Origin: an uncultured Clostridia bacterium
Lineage (GTDB): Bacteria > Bacillota > Clostridia > Oscillospirales > Acutalibacteraceae
Reading direction: 5' to 3'
NCBI GenBank assembly: GCA_946539105.1
Contig: CAMNHG010000015.1
Coordinates: forward strand, 1 to 21,430
DNA length: 21,430 nucleotides
The translations under genes were made by a program, and so were the position numbers. Below the pieces are notes generated by a model, which saw only the letters and a program-made list of their open reading frames with translations, did no database searches and was not told where the DNA came from. Positions 1 through 7,300 of this stretch are shown one piece after another; the stretch's first letter is position 1; each line of letters begins with the position of its first letter.

Positions 1-1558
1 TGACGGTTCTGACCGGGGTATGGCCGTTGATTATGTGCGAGCAATCCGATTCTAAGCCAAACTCAGAAAGTATCATTTCGCAGGTCTGCTTTTGATAATA
101 GTAGTCGTAGTACGGGTTCTTTTCTTCCTTCCACGCGGTCTTGTCATCAATAAAGGCACGCTCAAAGGTCTTGATGTTCCGTCCGCATAGCGGAGAATTG
201 GGAGCGCACCAAAGGTACCACATAAAGTCGAGCCCGATTTGCTGTCTGCCGCTGTCGAAAAACGCGAGCCTTGCGACCTTATCAGCCATATCAAAGTACT
301 CTTTGCCGCTGAGCTTTTCGCCGAACAGCTCAATTTCGAGCAAATTACCGTCCTTATCGAGCGGAACACAGCCGTGATAAAGCAAATTGCCGTTATAGAT
401 TTTGTACATACTGCCGTTTTCATACAAAAACTCAATGTGCTTTTTAAGCCTGTGGCTGTTTACAAACGCTTCTCTCAGTGCGGAAACTACCGAATGTTCT
501 TCCTCTGTCAGCTCATAAGGATTCTCAGGGTTCAGGGTCGGGAAAAACGTATCGTTCAGCTCGTACTTTACGCCCTCGGATATAACAGTGCCGCTTTGTA
601 AATCTATATTTTCGAGCAATAGGCGGTTATTCATTTTATAGTCGGGATTGCGCTTGATAATCTGCCCCTCCAGCTTGAACTGAATAACTGAAATCGCCTT
701 CAAGGAAGCCTTCATCGGGCTGAGCTCGGGATAGGTCTTTTCCGCGAATAAAATCAGCTTTCGAAGGCTTATTCCGTAGCCGCTCTCGAGCGTATTGAGC
801 GTGTTGTATTTTATGCTGTTGCGCACAACATTCGCGATACACGCCTCGCTTCCGCATGCTGCGCCCATCCAGAGAATGTCGTGATTTCCCCACTCTATAT
901 CGAGCGAATGGTGCTCGGCGAGCATATCAATAATCTTCTCCGCGCTTTTGCCGCGGTCGAAAATATCGCCGACAATATGCAGCCTGTCAACCGCCAACCG
1001 CTTTATAAGCCCCGCAAGCGAGATTATAAAATCGTCGGCGTTTATACTGATTATCGTATCAATAATATTGTTGTGATAGCGCACCTGATTATCGTCCTCG
1101 TCACGCTGGGCGTGGAGCAGCTCGTCGATGATATAGGCGTAGTCCACTGGCATAGCCTTGCGAACCTTTGAGCGTGTATATTTTGAGCTTAACATCCTTG
1201 CAATCTCTATCATCTGTTCAAGCGTACTTTCGTACCACTCGCGGTCGGTTCCGCGGCTCTTTTTTATCAGGCTGAGCTTTTCGGAGGGATAGTAAATAAG
1301 CGTGCAAATCTCCTTAATCTGCTCGCGGTTGAGGGTTTCGGAATAGAGCTTTTCAACCTTCTCCCTGATTACACCCGAGCAGTTGTTGAGGATATGGCAG
1401 AACGCCTCGTACTCGCCGTGAATATCGCTCATAAAGTGCTCTGTGCCCTTCGGAAGGTTCAAAATCGCGGTGAGGTTGATTATCTCTCGCGTCAGGGAAC
1501 GAACCGATGGATATTTTTCAGACAGCAGCTTGTAGTATTTTGACTTATCGCTTTTCAT
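1..1558 (-). CDS. fbp: Fructose-1,6-bisphosphatase class III, C-terminus cut off by window edge
   Basis: This cytoplasmic gluconeogenic enzyme hydrolyses fructose-1,6-bisphosphate to fructose-6-phosphate. The reading frame is open from the ATG at 1558 to the window edge, giving 519 residues with no stop. Family members are about 640-670 residues, so some 130-150 C-terminal residues lie outside. The calcineurin-like metal-binding motifs typical of the Firmicutes class III enzyme are present in order: SDIHGEYEAF (D45, H47), VGDIFDRG (D198, D201), WGNHDILWMG (N225, H226, D227) and HIINGHTPV (H513). The start is supported by the N-terminus MKSDKSKYYKLLSEKYP and by a GGGAGGCGG ribosome binding site just upstream. 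It is divergent from the sensor-kinase operon and is preceded by a recognisable promoter. Family assignment rests on motif recognition and is firm. Confidence 0.95.
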   Translation of the reverse strand, partial: MKSDKSKYYKLLSEKYPSVRSLTREIINLTAILNLPKGTEHFMSDIHGEYEAFCHILNNCSGVIREKVEKLYSETLNREQIKEICTLIYYPSEKLSLIKKSRGTDREWYESTLEQMIEIARMLSSKYTRSKVRKAMPVDYAYIIDELLHAQRDEDDNQVRYHNNIIDTIISINADDFIISLAGLIKRLAVDRLHIVGDIFDRGKSAEKIIDMLAEHHSLDIEWGNHDILWMGAACGSEACIANVVRNSIKYNTLNTLESGYGISLRKLILFAEKTYPELSPMKASLKAISVIQFKLEGQIIKRNPDYKMNNRLLLENIDLQSGTVISEGVKYELNDTFFPTLNPENPYELTEEEHSVVSALREAFVNSHRLKKHIEFLYENGSMYKIYNGNLLYHGCVPLDKDGNLLEIELFGEKLSGKEYFDMADKVARLAFFDSGRQQIGLDFMWYLWCAPNSPLCGRNIKTFERAFIDDKTAWKEEKNPYYDYYYQKQTCEMILSEFGLESDCSHIINGHTPVRTV

Positions 1559-1589
1559 TTTTACCGCCTCCCGTCCTGTTTATGCTTTA

Positions 1590-1618
1590 ATATTATCATA
1601 AAAATATTTACTTGTAAA
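1590..1618 (-). promoter_or_regulatory. Sigma-A promoter of fbp
   Basis: Reading the minus strand, a -35 TTTACA (1618-1613) and a -10 TAATAT (1595-1590) are separated by exactly 17 nt, with a TG one base before the -10 (extended -10). Transcription would start about 25 nt before the fbp start codon. The -35 lies inside a palindrome at 1606-1619, which suggests operator control. Confidence 0.6.
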
Positions 1619-1619
1619 T
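1606..1619. promoter_or_regulatory. Palindrome over fbp -35, possible operator
   Basis: ATTTAC and GTAAAT form a perfect 6-bp inverted repeat with a TT spacer, and the fbp -35 hexamer falls within it. A regulator bound here would block RNA polymerase. The regulator is unknown. The site lies in AT-rich DNA, so chance symmetry is possible. Confidence 0.4.
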
Positions 1620-1654
1620 CTAAAGGTAATACTTTTATTTATTTTAAAAAACGC

Positions 1655-1683
1655 TTTTATTTTTCAAATAAATACGCTATAAT
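1655..1683 (+). promoter_or_regulatory. Probable promoter of the two-component operon
   Basis: A perfect TATAAT sits at 1678-1683. The hexamer 17 nt upstream (TTTTAT, 1655-1660) is a poor -35, so the call rests mostly on the -10. Predicted transcription starts near 1690, leaving a leader of about 16-25 nt. Confidence 0.5.
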
Positions 1684-1705
1684 TAATTATACGACAAACA
1701 AAGGG

Positions 1706-3628
1706 GTGAGCACTATTACAAAAATACTGAACAGCAAGCGCCTGTCCGCAGTGATTATGGCGGTTATAGTGCTAATGCTCGCGGGGCTTACGGTACTGTC
1801 ATTAAACTTTTTTCTAAGCATAGACAACAGCATTGATATGCCGATGTTTTTAGACGGAGAGTACTCGGTTGACGGCGGTGAATTCAAGCCGTATTCGCAG
1901 ACAGGTGAAATCACCGACAGCTTTAACGACAAGGTGGTTTTCAAGGGCAAGCTCAGCACATACACCTCATACTACCCCACCGTTACCATATCGAGCAAAA
2001 ACGTATGGTATAACCTAAAAAACAGCAAGGGAGAGGTCGTGTACGGCTACAATTATAAAAGCGAGGCCGATATTTACGAGGAAATCTTCAGCAAAAAGTA
2101 TGACGAAAAAAGCTTAACCAAGGACGAGCGTGAATTACTTGACATTCACAAAAAGATGAGCGGCTTGGCTATGCAAATGCCGAACACACCGGGATATCAG
2201 ATTGAGGATATTTACTTTTTCGACGTTGCGACCTACAATATTGATTATAACGAGGTGCTCACCTTTGAAGTAATAAATCCTTATGACTCTCCGCAGTCGG
2301 ATTTTTCGGATTGCCTTGACGTTGTGCTCAGCGAGTCTAACGGAAAATACACGCAGTTTATATCGCATACGCTTCCGTATCTTGTGCTGTTTATGCTGGT
2401 ATGCTTTTTCGGAGTTTTCTTCTTCCCTGTCGCCGGATTTATTTTGGGCAGGGTTGATTACAAGTACCTCTCGTTCGGAGCACTCTGCTTTTTCTGGGGA
2501 CTGTTTATGATAATGCAGAGCTCCAGCGGATTTCTTAATCTATGGATAACAGATCCCACGGTTTGTCTGCTGATAAACGCGCTTACAAACTACTTCTTTA
2601 TTTCATCAATAATATTTTACTTTAAGACAAATCTTGAAAAGCCTGTTTCACGCGCAATCGCAATGGCGTTGTGGATAACTTTTGTGCTGGGAATTATCAC
2701 CGTTACGGTGCTGCACTTTACCGGAGTTTCGGACGTTCACGCTACATTTAAATATATGATGGCTTTGACAGCGGTTTGCGGCTTGGCAATGCCGATTCTG
2801 CTGTTTTACGAAACAAGGTACGGCAACAAGGCACTATACGTGCTTATCTCGTGGATTCCGCTCGCGGTTTGCGTACTGGTTGACGCGATAAACCACTACA
2901 GCCACTTTACCGATTTTGATTTTTATGTTGTAGGTCTCGCGCTTACAATGATTTATCAGATTGTCAGACTGGTGTTTGACCTGCGGCAGCAGTACAAGGA
3001 GGCCATTAAGTATCAAAAGATGCAAAAGGAGCTGTACGAAGCCAAGGTTTCGGTAATGGTCAGCCAGATTCAGCCGCACTTTATGTACAACGCGCTGTCA
3101 TCAATCGCGATGCTGTGCAAGATTAACCCCGACACCGCGTACAACGCGACAATTACCTTCTCGGACTACCTGAGGGGCAATATGGATTCGCTTAAGCAGA
3201 AGAACCCGGTTCCCTTTGAAACAGAGCTTGAACACCTCAAAAAATATCTGTACATTGAACAGCTCAGGTTCGGCAAAAAGCTGAACATTGAGTACGATAT
3301 TCAGACGACCGATTTTGTACTGCCTCAGCTTTCGATTCAGCCGCTTGTCGAAAACGCTGTTAAGCACGGCGTGGGAATGAAGAAAAAGGGCGGTACGGTT
3401 ACGATTGCAACCGAGGAAAACGACGATTTTTATATGGTTATTATTTCCGACGACGGCGTTGGATTTGATACCGAGCAGAAGAAAAACGACGGCCGTTCGC
3501 ATGTCGGAATGGAGAATACACGCAGAAGATTAAAAGAGCTGTGCAACGCCGAGGTTATCATAACAAGCGTTGTCGGCGAAGGCACCGTTGCCACGGTGCT
3601 GCTGCCAAAGGAGGATCAGAAAAAATGA
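1706..3628 (+). CDS. 7TM sensor histidine kinase, LytS/YesM type
   Basis: This membrane sensor kinase phosphorylates the response regulator encoded next to it. Using GTG 1706 numbering: a first membrane helix at about 11-35, an extracellular region to about 220, seven membrane helices at about 222-410 (7TMR-DISM-like), a short coiled-coil linker, then a His_kinase domain with SQIQPHFMYN and phospho-acceptor His458. The ATPase domain follows, with an N box (LVENAVKHG) and a G box (DDGVGFD), and the GMENTRRRL motif typical of the LytS/YesM group. The stop overlaps the next start as ATGA. The start is uncertain: GTG 1706 lies inside the Shine-Dalgarno-like AAGGGGTGA, which is better spaced for an ATT codon at 1715. 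The extracellular ligand cannot be read from the sequence. Confidence 0.92.
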   Translation: MSTITKILNSKRLSAVIMAVIVLMLAGLTVLSLNFFLSIDNSIDMPMFLDGEYSVDGGEFKPYSQTGEITDSFNDKVVFKGKLSTYTSYYPTVTISSKNVWYNLKNSKGEVVYGYNYKSEADIYEEIFSKKYDEKSLTKDERELLDIHKKMSGLAMQMPNTPGYQIEDIYFFDVATYNIDYNEVLTFEVINPYDSPQSDFSDCLDVVLSESNGKYTQFISHTLPYLVLFMLVCFFGVFFFPVAGFILGRVDYKYLSFGALCFFWGLFMIMQSSSGFLNLWITDPTVCLLINALTNYFFISSIIFYFKTNLEKPVSRAIAMALWITFVLGIITVTVLHFTGVSDVHATFKYMMALTAVCGLAMPILLFYETRYGNKALYVLISWIPLAVCVLVDAINHYSHFTDFDFYVVGLALTMIYQIVRLVFDLRQQYKEAIKYQKMQKELYEAKVSVMVSQIQPHFMYNALSSIAMLCKINPDTAYNATITFSDYLRGNMDSLKQKNPVPFETELEHLKKYLYIEQLRFGKKLNIEYDIQTTDFVLPQLSIQPLVENAVKHGVGMKKKGGTVTIATEENDDFYMVIISDDGVGFDTEQKKNDGRSHVGMENTRRRLKELCNAEVIITSVVGEGTVATVLLPKEDQKK

Positions 3629-4413
3629 GAATATTATGTGTAGACGATGAACCGCTGATGCTGCAAATGCTTGAAATGGCGGTCAGAGAGGCAAAACCCG
3701 ACGCCGACATTACGGCGTTTGACGATCAGGACGAGCTGCTTGAGGACGCAAAAAACAGCGGCTGTGATATCGCGTTCCTCGACATTCATATGAGGGGAAT
3801 GACCGGAGTTGAGCTTGCAAAGGAGCTAAAAGCTGTTAACCCGAAAATGAATATAATCTTTGTAACAGGCTTCAGCGAATACGCCGGTGACGCGATGAAA
3901 CTGCACGCCAGCGGATATATTATGAAGCCCGTAACTGCCGAAAAGGTTAAAAGCGAGCTTGAAGATTTGCGCTTCCCGATTGAGCCTAAGGACAATGCTC
4001 TGCTAAAGGTTCAGTGCTTCGGCAACTTTGACGTATTCACCCCCGACGGCAAGCCTGTTCACTTTGAACGCAGCCGCTCAAAGGAGATTTTCGCCTACCT
4101 GATTCACCGTCACGGAAGCTCCTGCACAATCAAGGAAATTGCCGCTGCGTTGTTTGAGGACGAGCCGTACGACAAAAAACAGCAGAATTACATTCAGATT
4201 TTGATTTCGGCTATGATGAAAAGCCTTAAAAAAATCGGTGCGGAGGAAGTTATAAACAAAAGCTACAATAACCTTTCGGTCAATGTAAACCTTGTTGACT
4301 GCGACTACTACCGCTTTGCCGAGCTCGACGCAGGCGCGGTAAACGCCTACCAAAACGAGTATATGAGCCAGTACTACTGGGCAGACTTTATGTTTAACGA
4401 CTTTGATTATTAA
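3625..4413 (+). CDS. REC-SARP response regulator with short BTAD tail
   Basis: This cytoplasmic transcription factor is the likely partner of the upstream kinase. A receiver domain spans about 1-118, with acidic pocket D7/D8, phospho-acceptor D53 (FLDIHM), T81 and K101 (MKPV). An OmpR/SARP-type winged helix follows at about 124-212, then a tail of roughly 45 residues. That tail begins like a bacterial transcriptional activation domain (VDCDYYRF) but ends far short of the usual tetratricopeptide bundle. The ATG at 3625 is chosen because it gives the canonical MRILCVDDEP start, overlaps the kinase stop by 4 nt and follows an AAAGGAGG site at 3607-3614. A longer frame from 3541 would only extend into the kinase coding region. 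The two genes are translationally coupled. Target genes are not evident nearby. Confidence 0.92.
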   Translation: MRILCVDDEPLMLQMLEMAVREAKPDADITAFDDQDELLEDAKNSGCDIAFLDIHMRGMTGVELAKELKAVNPKMNIIFVTGFSEYAGDAMKLHASGYIMKPVTAEKVKSELEDLRFPIEPKDNALLKVQCFGNFDVFTPDGKPVHFERSRSKEIFAYLIHRHGSSCTIKEIAAALFEDEPYDKKQQNYIQILISAMMKSLKKIGAEEVINKSYNNLSVNVNLVDCDYYRFAELDAGAVNAYQNEYMSQYYWADFMFNDFDY

Positions 4414-4424
4414 TCCTTAAACTC

Positions 4425-4454
4425 AAAAACGGACGTGGTTTCACGTCCGTTTTT
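4425..4454. terminator. Bidirectional terminator between regulator and acylphosphatase genes
   Basis: A perfect 13-bp stem (4425-4437 with 4442-4454) closes on a GTTT loop. The arms begin with AAAAA and end with TTTTT, so a U-tract is produced on both strands. It sits 11 nt after the regulator stop and abuts the acylphosphatase stop, serving both converging genes. Confidence 0.9.
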
Positions 4455-4728
4455 AATATCTGACTCTGAATCCGTTTTCACCCGGGATAACCGCCGTGTT
4501 TCGGCAGAGCGTTCTGTCAATTTTAATATACCTTGCGCTTTCGATTGCCCGGACAACCTTATCGAGGTCTTCTTCCCGCCCCTGTATTTCCATAGTCACA
4601 GAGCCGTCATATTCGTTTTTTACCCAGCCGGTAACTCTGTATGCGTTCGCGGCGTACTGCGCCGTATAGCGAAAGCCCACACCCTGAACCCGGCCGAAAA
4701 AATTGTAGTGTCTGCGAATTATATCCAT
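4453..4728 (-). CDS. acyP: Acylphosphatase
   Basis: This small cytoplasmic enzyme of 91 residues hydrolyses acyl phosphates such as acetyl phosphate and 1,3-bisphosphoglycerate. The family signature GRVQGVGFR is present with catalytic Arg20, and GWVKN carries the catalytic Asn38. Length matches the family (about 90). The frame stays open upstream to 4959, but those extra residues lie antisense-free inside the neighbouring ATPase gene and look unlike any domain. The ATG at 4728 has a GGTGG site upstream and gives the standard N-terminus. It lies 70 nt beyond the msmK stop with a terminator in between, so it probably relies on read-through or a promoter I did not find. Confidence 0.95.
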   Translation of the reverse strand: MDIIRRHYNFFGRVQGVGFRYTAQYAANAYRVTGWVKNEYDGSVTMEIQGREEDLDKVVRAIESARYIKIDRTLCRNTAVIPGENGFRVRY

Positions 4729-4755
4729 TTTAACCACCGTATAATATAAAAATTC

Positions 4756-4779
4756 GGCGGCAGAGTTTTCCCTGCCGCC
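4756..4779 (-). terminator. Rho-independent terminator of msmK
   Basis: GGCGGCAG (4756-4763) pairs perfectly with CTGCCGCC (4772-4779) around an 8-nt loop. On the minus strand it is followed by GAATTTTTAT, a usable U-tract. It begins 20 nt past the msmK stop codon. Confidence 0.85.
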
Positions 4780-4798
4780 TAAACAAGATTTTAATTTA

Positions 4799-5908
4799 TC
4801 AGTTTGTAATAATCTGCTCTGTGTCTTTATCGAAGATATGGAGCTTATCAAGGCTGAAGCAAATCTTGATTGTGTCGCCAACCTTAGCCTTTGAAGAGGG
4901 GTCAACTCTCGCGGTGATAGACTGACCTGCGATGTTAACATAGAGGTAAATTTCCGCACCCATAAGCTCGGTTACGTCAACGTTAGCTTCAAATGTCATC
5001 TCAGCCTTAGCAATTTCCTCTGCCTCGTCGTGAACGTGCTCGGGACGGATACCGAAGATAACTTCCTTGCCTACATAAGCGTCGAGCTTACCGCCTGCGC
5101 ACTTGTCAGCGGGAACGGGAACCTTATACTGGTCAAAGTTGAGTGTGTACTTGCCGCCATCCTTGCCTACTGTAGCGTTGATGAAGTTCATCTGAGGTGA
5201 TCCGATGAAGCCTGCAACGAACATATTGTCAGGAGAATCATAAAGGTGCTGAGGTGTATCAACCTGCTGAATAACGCCGTCCTTCATAACTACGATTCTT
5301 GTACCAAGGGTCATAGCCTCTGTCTGGTCATGGGTTACGTAGATAAATGTTGTGCCGAGTCTCTGATAGAGCTTTGAGATCTCGGTACGCATCTGAGCAC
5401 GGAGCTTTGCGTCGAGGTTTGAGAGCGGCTCATCAAGAAGGAATACCTTAGGATCACGAACGATAGCACGACCCATAGCAACACGCTGTCTCTGACCGCC
5501 GGAAAGAGCCTTCGGCTTTCTGTCAAGGTACTGCTCGATGCCGAGGATACGGGCTGCTTCTTCTACTCTTCTCTTAATCTCCTCCTTGGGAGTTTTTCTG
5601 AGCTTAAGACCGAACGCCATGTTATCATATACTGTCATATGGGGATACAGAGCGTAGTTCTGGAATACCATCGCGATATCTCTGTCCTTAGGAGCAACAT
5701 CGTTTGCGAGCATATCGCCGATGTAGAGCTCGCCCTTTGAGATATCCTCAAGACCGGCAATCATTCTCAGTGTTGTTGACTTACCGCAACCGGAAGGACC
5801 TACGAAGATGATAAATTCCTTATCAGCGATCTCCAGGTTAAAGTCCTTAACAGCGGTAACGCCGCCGTCGTAAATTTTGTAAACGCCTCTCAGTGATACA
5901 TTTGCCAT
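4799..5908 (-). CDS. msmK: Carbohydrate ABC transporter ATPase, MsmK/UgpC/MalK type
   Basis: This cytoplasmic ATPase energises sugar ABC importers. The 369 residues contain Walker A GPSGCGKST (K43), a Q-loop at Q83, signature LSGGQ (135-139), Walker B VFLLDEP (E160), D-loop and H-loop His193. A C-terminal TOBE/OB region (about 235-369) contains the GIRPEH motif of the MalK subfamily. No permease or solute-binding gene is adjacent. In Firmicutes a lone MsmK-type ATPase often serves several importers, so a shared role is inferred. The start at 5908 has GGAGG and the normal MANVSLRGVYK N-terminus. The gene is monocistronic by its terminator. Its substrate cannot be read from the sequence; maltodextrin is a guess from the GH13 gene nearby. 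Confidence 0.95.
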   Translation of the reverse strand: MANVSLRGVYKIYDGGVTAVKDFNLEIADKEFIIFVGPSGCGKSTTLRMIAGLEDISKGELYIGDMLANDVAPKDRDIAMVFQNYALYPHMTVYDNMAFGLKLRKTPKEEIKRRVEEAARILGIEQYLDRKPKALSGGQRQRVAMGRAIVRDPKVFLLDEPLSNLDAKLRAQMRTEISKLYQRLGTTFIYVTHDQTEAMTLGTRIVVMKDGVIQQVDTPQHLYDSPDNMFVAGFIGSPQMNFINATVGKDGGKYTLNFDQYKVPVPADKCAGGKLDAYVGKEVIFGIRPEHVHDEAEEIAKAEMTFEANVDVTELMGAEIYLYVNIAGQSITARVDPSSKAKVGDTIKICFSLDKLHIFDKDTEQIITN

Positions 5909-5949
5909 AAAATAACCTCCGTTATATAATTTCTTAAATTAACATATAT

Positions 5950-5958
5950 AATATACCA
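5950..5958 (-). promoter_or_regulatory. Possible extended -10 promoter of msmK
   Basis: The minus strand reads TGGTATATT, an extended -10 element (TGn plus TATATT), about 40 nt upstream of the msmK start. No good -35 is seen at 17 nt. The surrounding DNA is very AT-rich, so the exact site is uncertain. Confidence 0.4.
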
Positions 5959-6021
5959 CTTTGGACAAATTTTTACTATACCGATTTTGACTAAAGATTT
6001 GCCTCAGTTTTTATATAAAAT

Positions 6022-6049
6022 AATTACCCTGTAAAAAAACAGGGCAATT
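6022..6049 (-). terminator. Terminator after rsuA
   Basis: Arms 6022-6032 and 6039-6049 pair over 11 bp, including one G-U, around a hexanucleotide loop. On the minus strand the tail is ATTTTATAT, a moderate U-tract. On the plus strand the stem is followed by only a few T residues and the rsuA stop. It would end the long leftward transcript. Confidence 0.65.
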
Positions 6050-6050
6050 T

Positions 6051-6773
6051 TTAGTGTATTTTGCCAACAAAAATTGAGTCAACATTCAATTTTGTCAATT
6101 TTTTGGCACTTCCTATGGGCAATTTGCTATCAAGATACAAATTTCCGACCGATATTCGTTGAAGGTGCACAACTTTTAAGCCGCATACGGCAAACATCTT
6201 TTTTACCTGATGGAACTTGCCCTCGCAAATGGTGACGATTCCTGTAGAAGCACCGTTTTCCTCACTGATTTCGAGCTTTGCCGGAAGGCACTTTGTTCCG
6301 TCGGCAAAGACAATTCCCTGTTCAAACCTTTCAATGGTTTCGGCGGTGATTTCTCCGTTGAGCTTTGCGATGTATTTTTTATCGACATGCTTTTTCGGGG
6401 AGAGCATTTTGTGCGCAAAGTCCCCGTCGTCGGTGATAATCAGCAGACCTTCGGTGTCCTTGTCAAGCCTTCCCGCGGGAAAAAGCCCGGGACGTTTCAG
6501 CTCCGGCGGCAGAATATCAATAACGGTTTTGTCGCGGTTGTCACGCGTTGCCGACACAACGCCCGCAGGCTTGTTGAGCATTATGTAGATATGCTCGTCC
6601 AAATCGACAGCCTGTCCGTTAAGCTCCACCGTGTCGGTATCAGCGTCAATCTTCTGCTCAGGATTGCGGCATACCCTTCCGTTTAGCGTGACCTCGCCGT
6701 TTTTTATTTTATTTTTAGCGTCCTTGCGGCTTAAAGAGGCGCGCGAGGATAATAATTTATCAAGCCGTTCCAT
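6051..6773 (-). CDS. rsuA: 16S rRNA pseudouridine synthase, RsuA type
   Basis: This enzyme is predicted to convert uridine to pseudouridine in 16S rRNA (position 516 in the E. coli RsuA family). It has an N-terminal S4 RNA-binding domain (about 1-60: RLDKLLSS, GEVTLNG) and a catalytic domain with GRLDKDTEGLL, where Asp104 is the catalytic aspartate. KFHQVKKMF near 190 is closer to RsuA (HQVKRMF) than to RluB or RluF. Length of 240 residues is normal. I chose ATG 6773 over GTG 6782. The GTG is part of the GGGGTGA ribosome binding site and overlaps the preceding stop, while ATG 6773 is 5 nt after the site and gives the usual MERLDKLL start. It follows the DUF4830 gene by 5 nt, so the two are co-translated. 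Confidence 0.93.
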   Translation of the reverse strand: MERLDKLLSSRASLSRKDAKNKIKNGEVTLNGRVCRNPEQKIDADTDTVELNGQAVDLDEHIYIMLNKPAGVVSATRDNRDKTVIDILPPELKRPGLFPAGRLDKDTEGLLIITDDGDFAHKMLSPKKHVDKKYIAKLNGEITAETIERFEQGIVFADGTKCLPAKLEISEENGASTGIVTICEGKFHQVKKMFAVCGLKVVHLQRISVGNLYLDSKLPIGSAKKLTKLNVDSIFVGKIH

Positions 6774-6778
6774 TTTAT

Positions 6779-7252
6779 TCACCCCGAGAGCGGTCTTACG
6801 CCCTCGCCGTAAACCCTGTTTGTCAAATGTCCGCCGATTAATTTACCCCCGTTTACCAGCAAAACGGCGCAGGAGGCGTTTTCGGCGTTAACCGAGTATG
6901 TAAACCTCTGTGCCTTTTGACCCTTGTATGGGGTTAAATCAAGCCCTGTCTGTTTTTGAATTTCATTGTATTTTTCTGTAACAGAATTAAAATCCTCAGG
7001 AACCGTAATTTCATCGCTTTCTGTCAACTCGGCGTTTTCTATTCCGAATGTCCGCAATATTTCAAGCCTGTCGTCCTCGGTCTCCGCTTCAAGCGAGTAT
7101 TCGCCGATTTCGTCGCAGGTGGCGGTGTCGGATTTTGAACCGTGGCAGCCCCTGAAACAGGCAAAAACAATCAAAATTACAATTACAAAAACAATGAAGA
7201 AATACCGCAATGCTTTGCCGCGGTTTTTTACTTTGAAATTGAGTACAAACAT
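6779..7252 (-). CDS. DUF4830 domain single-pass membrane protein
   Basis: A protein of 157 residues with one N-terminal membrane helix (about 15-33) preceded by basic residues, so the bulk is expected outside the cell. The remainder matches my memory of DUF4830: LEILRTFGIE, the VPEDFNSV segment, YNEIQKQTGLDLTPYKGQ and a final GGKLIGGHL strand. Function is unknown. Cys32 and Cys36 flank the end of the helix, but the helix does not look like a classic lipobox. The ATG at 7252 is backed by GGAGG 5 nt upstream. That site directly abuts a GC-rich hairpin (7262-7289). The stop overlaps the ribosome binding site of rsuA. The gene is probably part of the long GH13-rsuA transcript. Confidence 0.8.
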   Translation of the reverse strand: MFVLNFKVKNRGKALRYFFIVFVIVILIVFACFRGCHGSKSDTATCDEIGEYSLEAETEDDRLEILRTFGIENAELTESDEITVPEDFNSVTEKYNEIQKQTGLDLTPYKGQKAQRFTYSVNAENASCAVLLVNGGKLIGGHLTNRVYGEGVRPLSG

Positions 7253-7261
7253 ATTAACCTC

Positions 7262-7289
7262 CGCGCGTTTATATTAATATGTACGCGCG
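7262..7289 (-). repeat. GC-rich hairpin abutting the DUF4830 ribosome binding site
   Basis: CGCGCGT (7262-7268) and ACGCGCG (7283-7289) are perfect inverted arms, and the AT-rich centre contains the palindrome ATATTAATAT. There is no U-tract on either strand, so it is not a standard terminator. On the minus-strand mRNA the hairpin ends exactly where GGAGG of the next gene begins. Confidence 0.6.
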
Positions 7290-7300
7290 AAGGTGAAGTA

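Noticed and set aside
73..1171. Several open frames of 78-120 codons on both strands
   Set aside because: They lie inside the continuous fbp frame, which has all class III motifs. The short frames have no ribosome binding sites and no recognisable domains.
4729..4959. N-terminal extension of acylphosphatase upstream of 4728
   Set aside because: The added residues overlap the msmK coding region and its terminator, resemble no domain, and would nearly double a protein family of about 90 residues.
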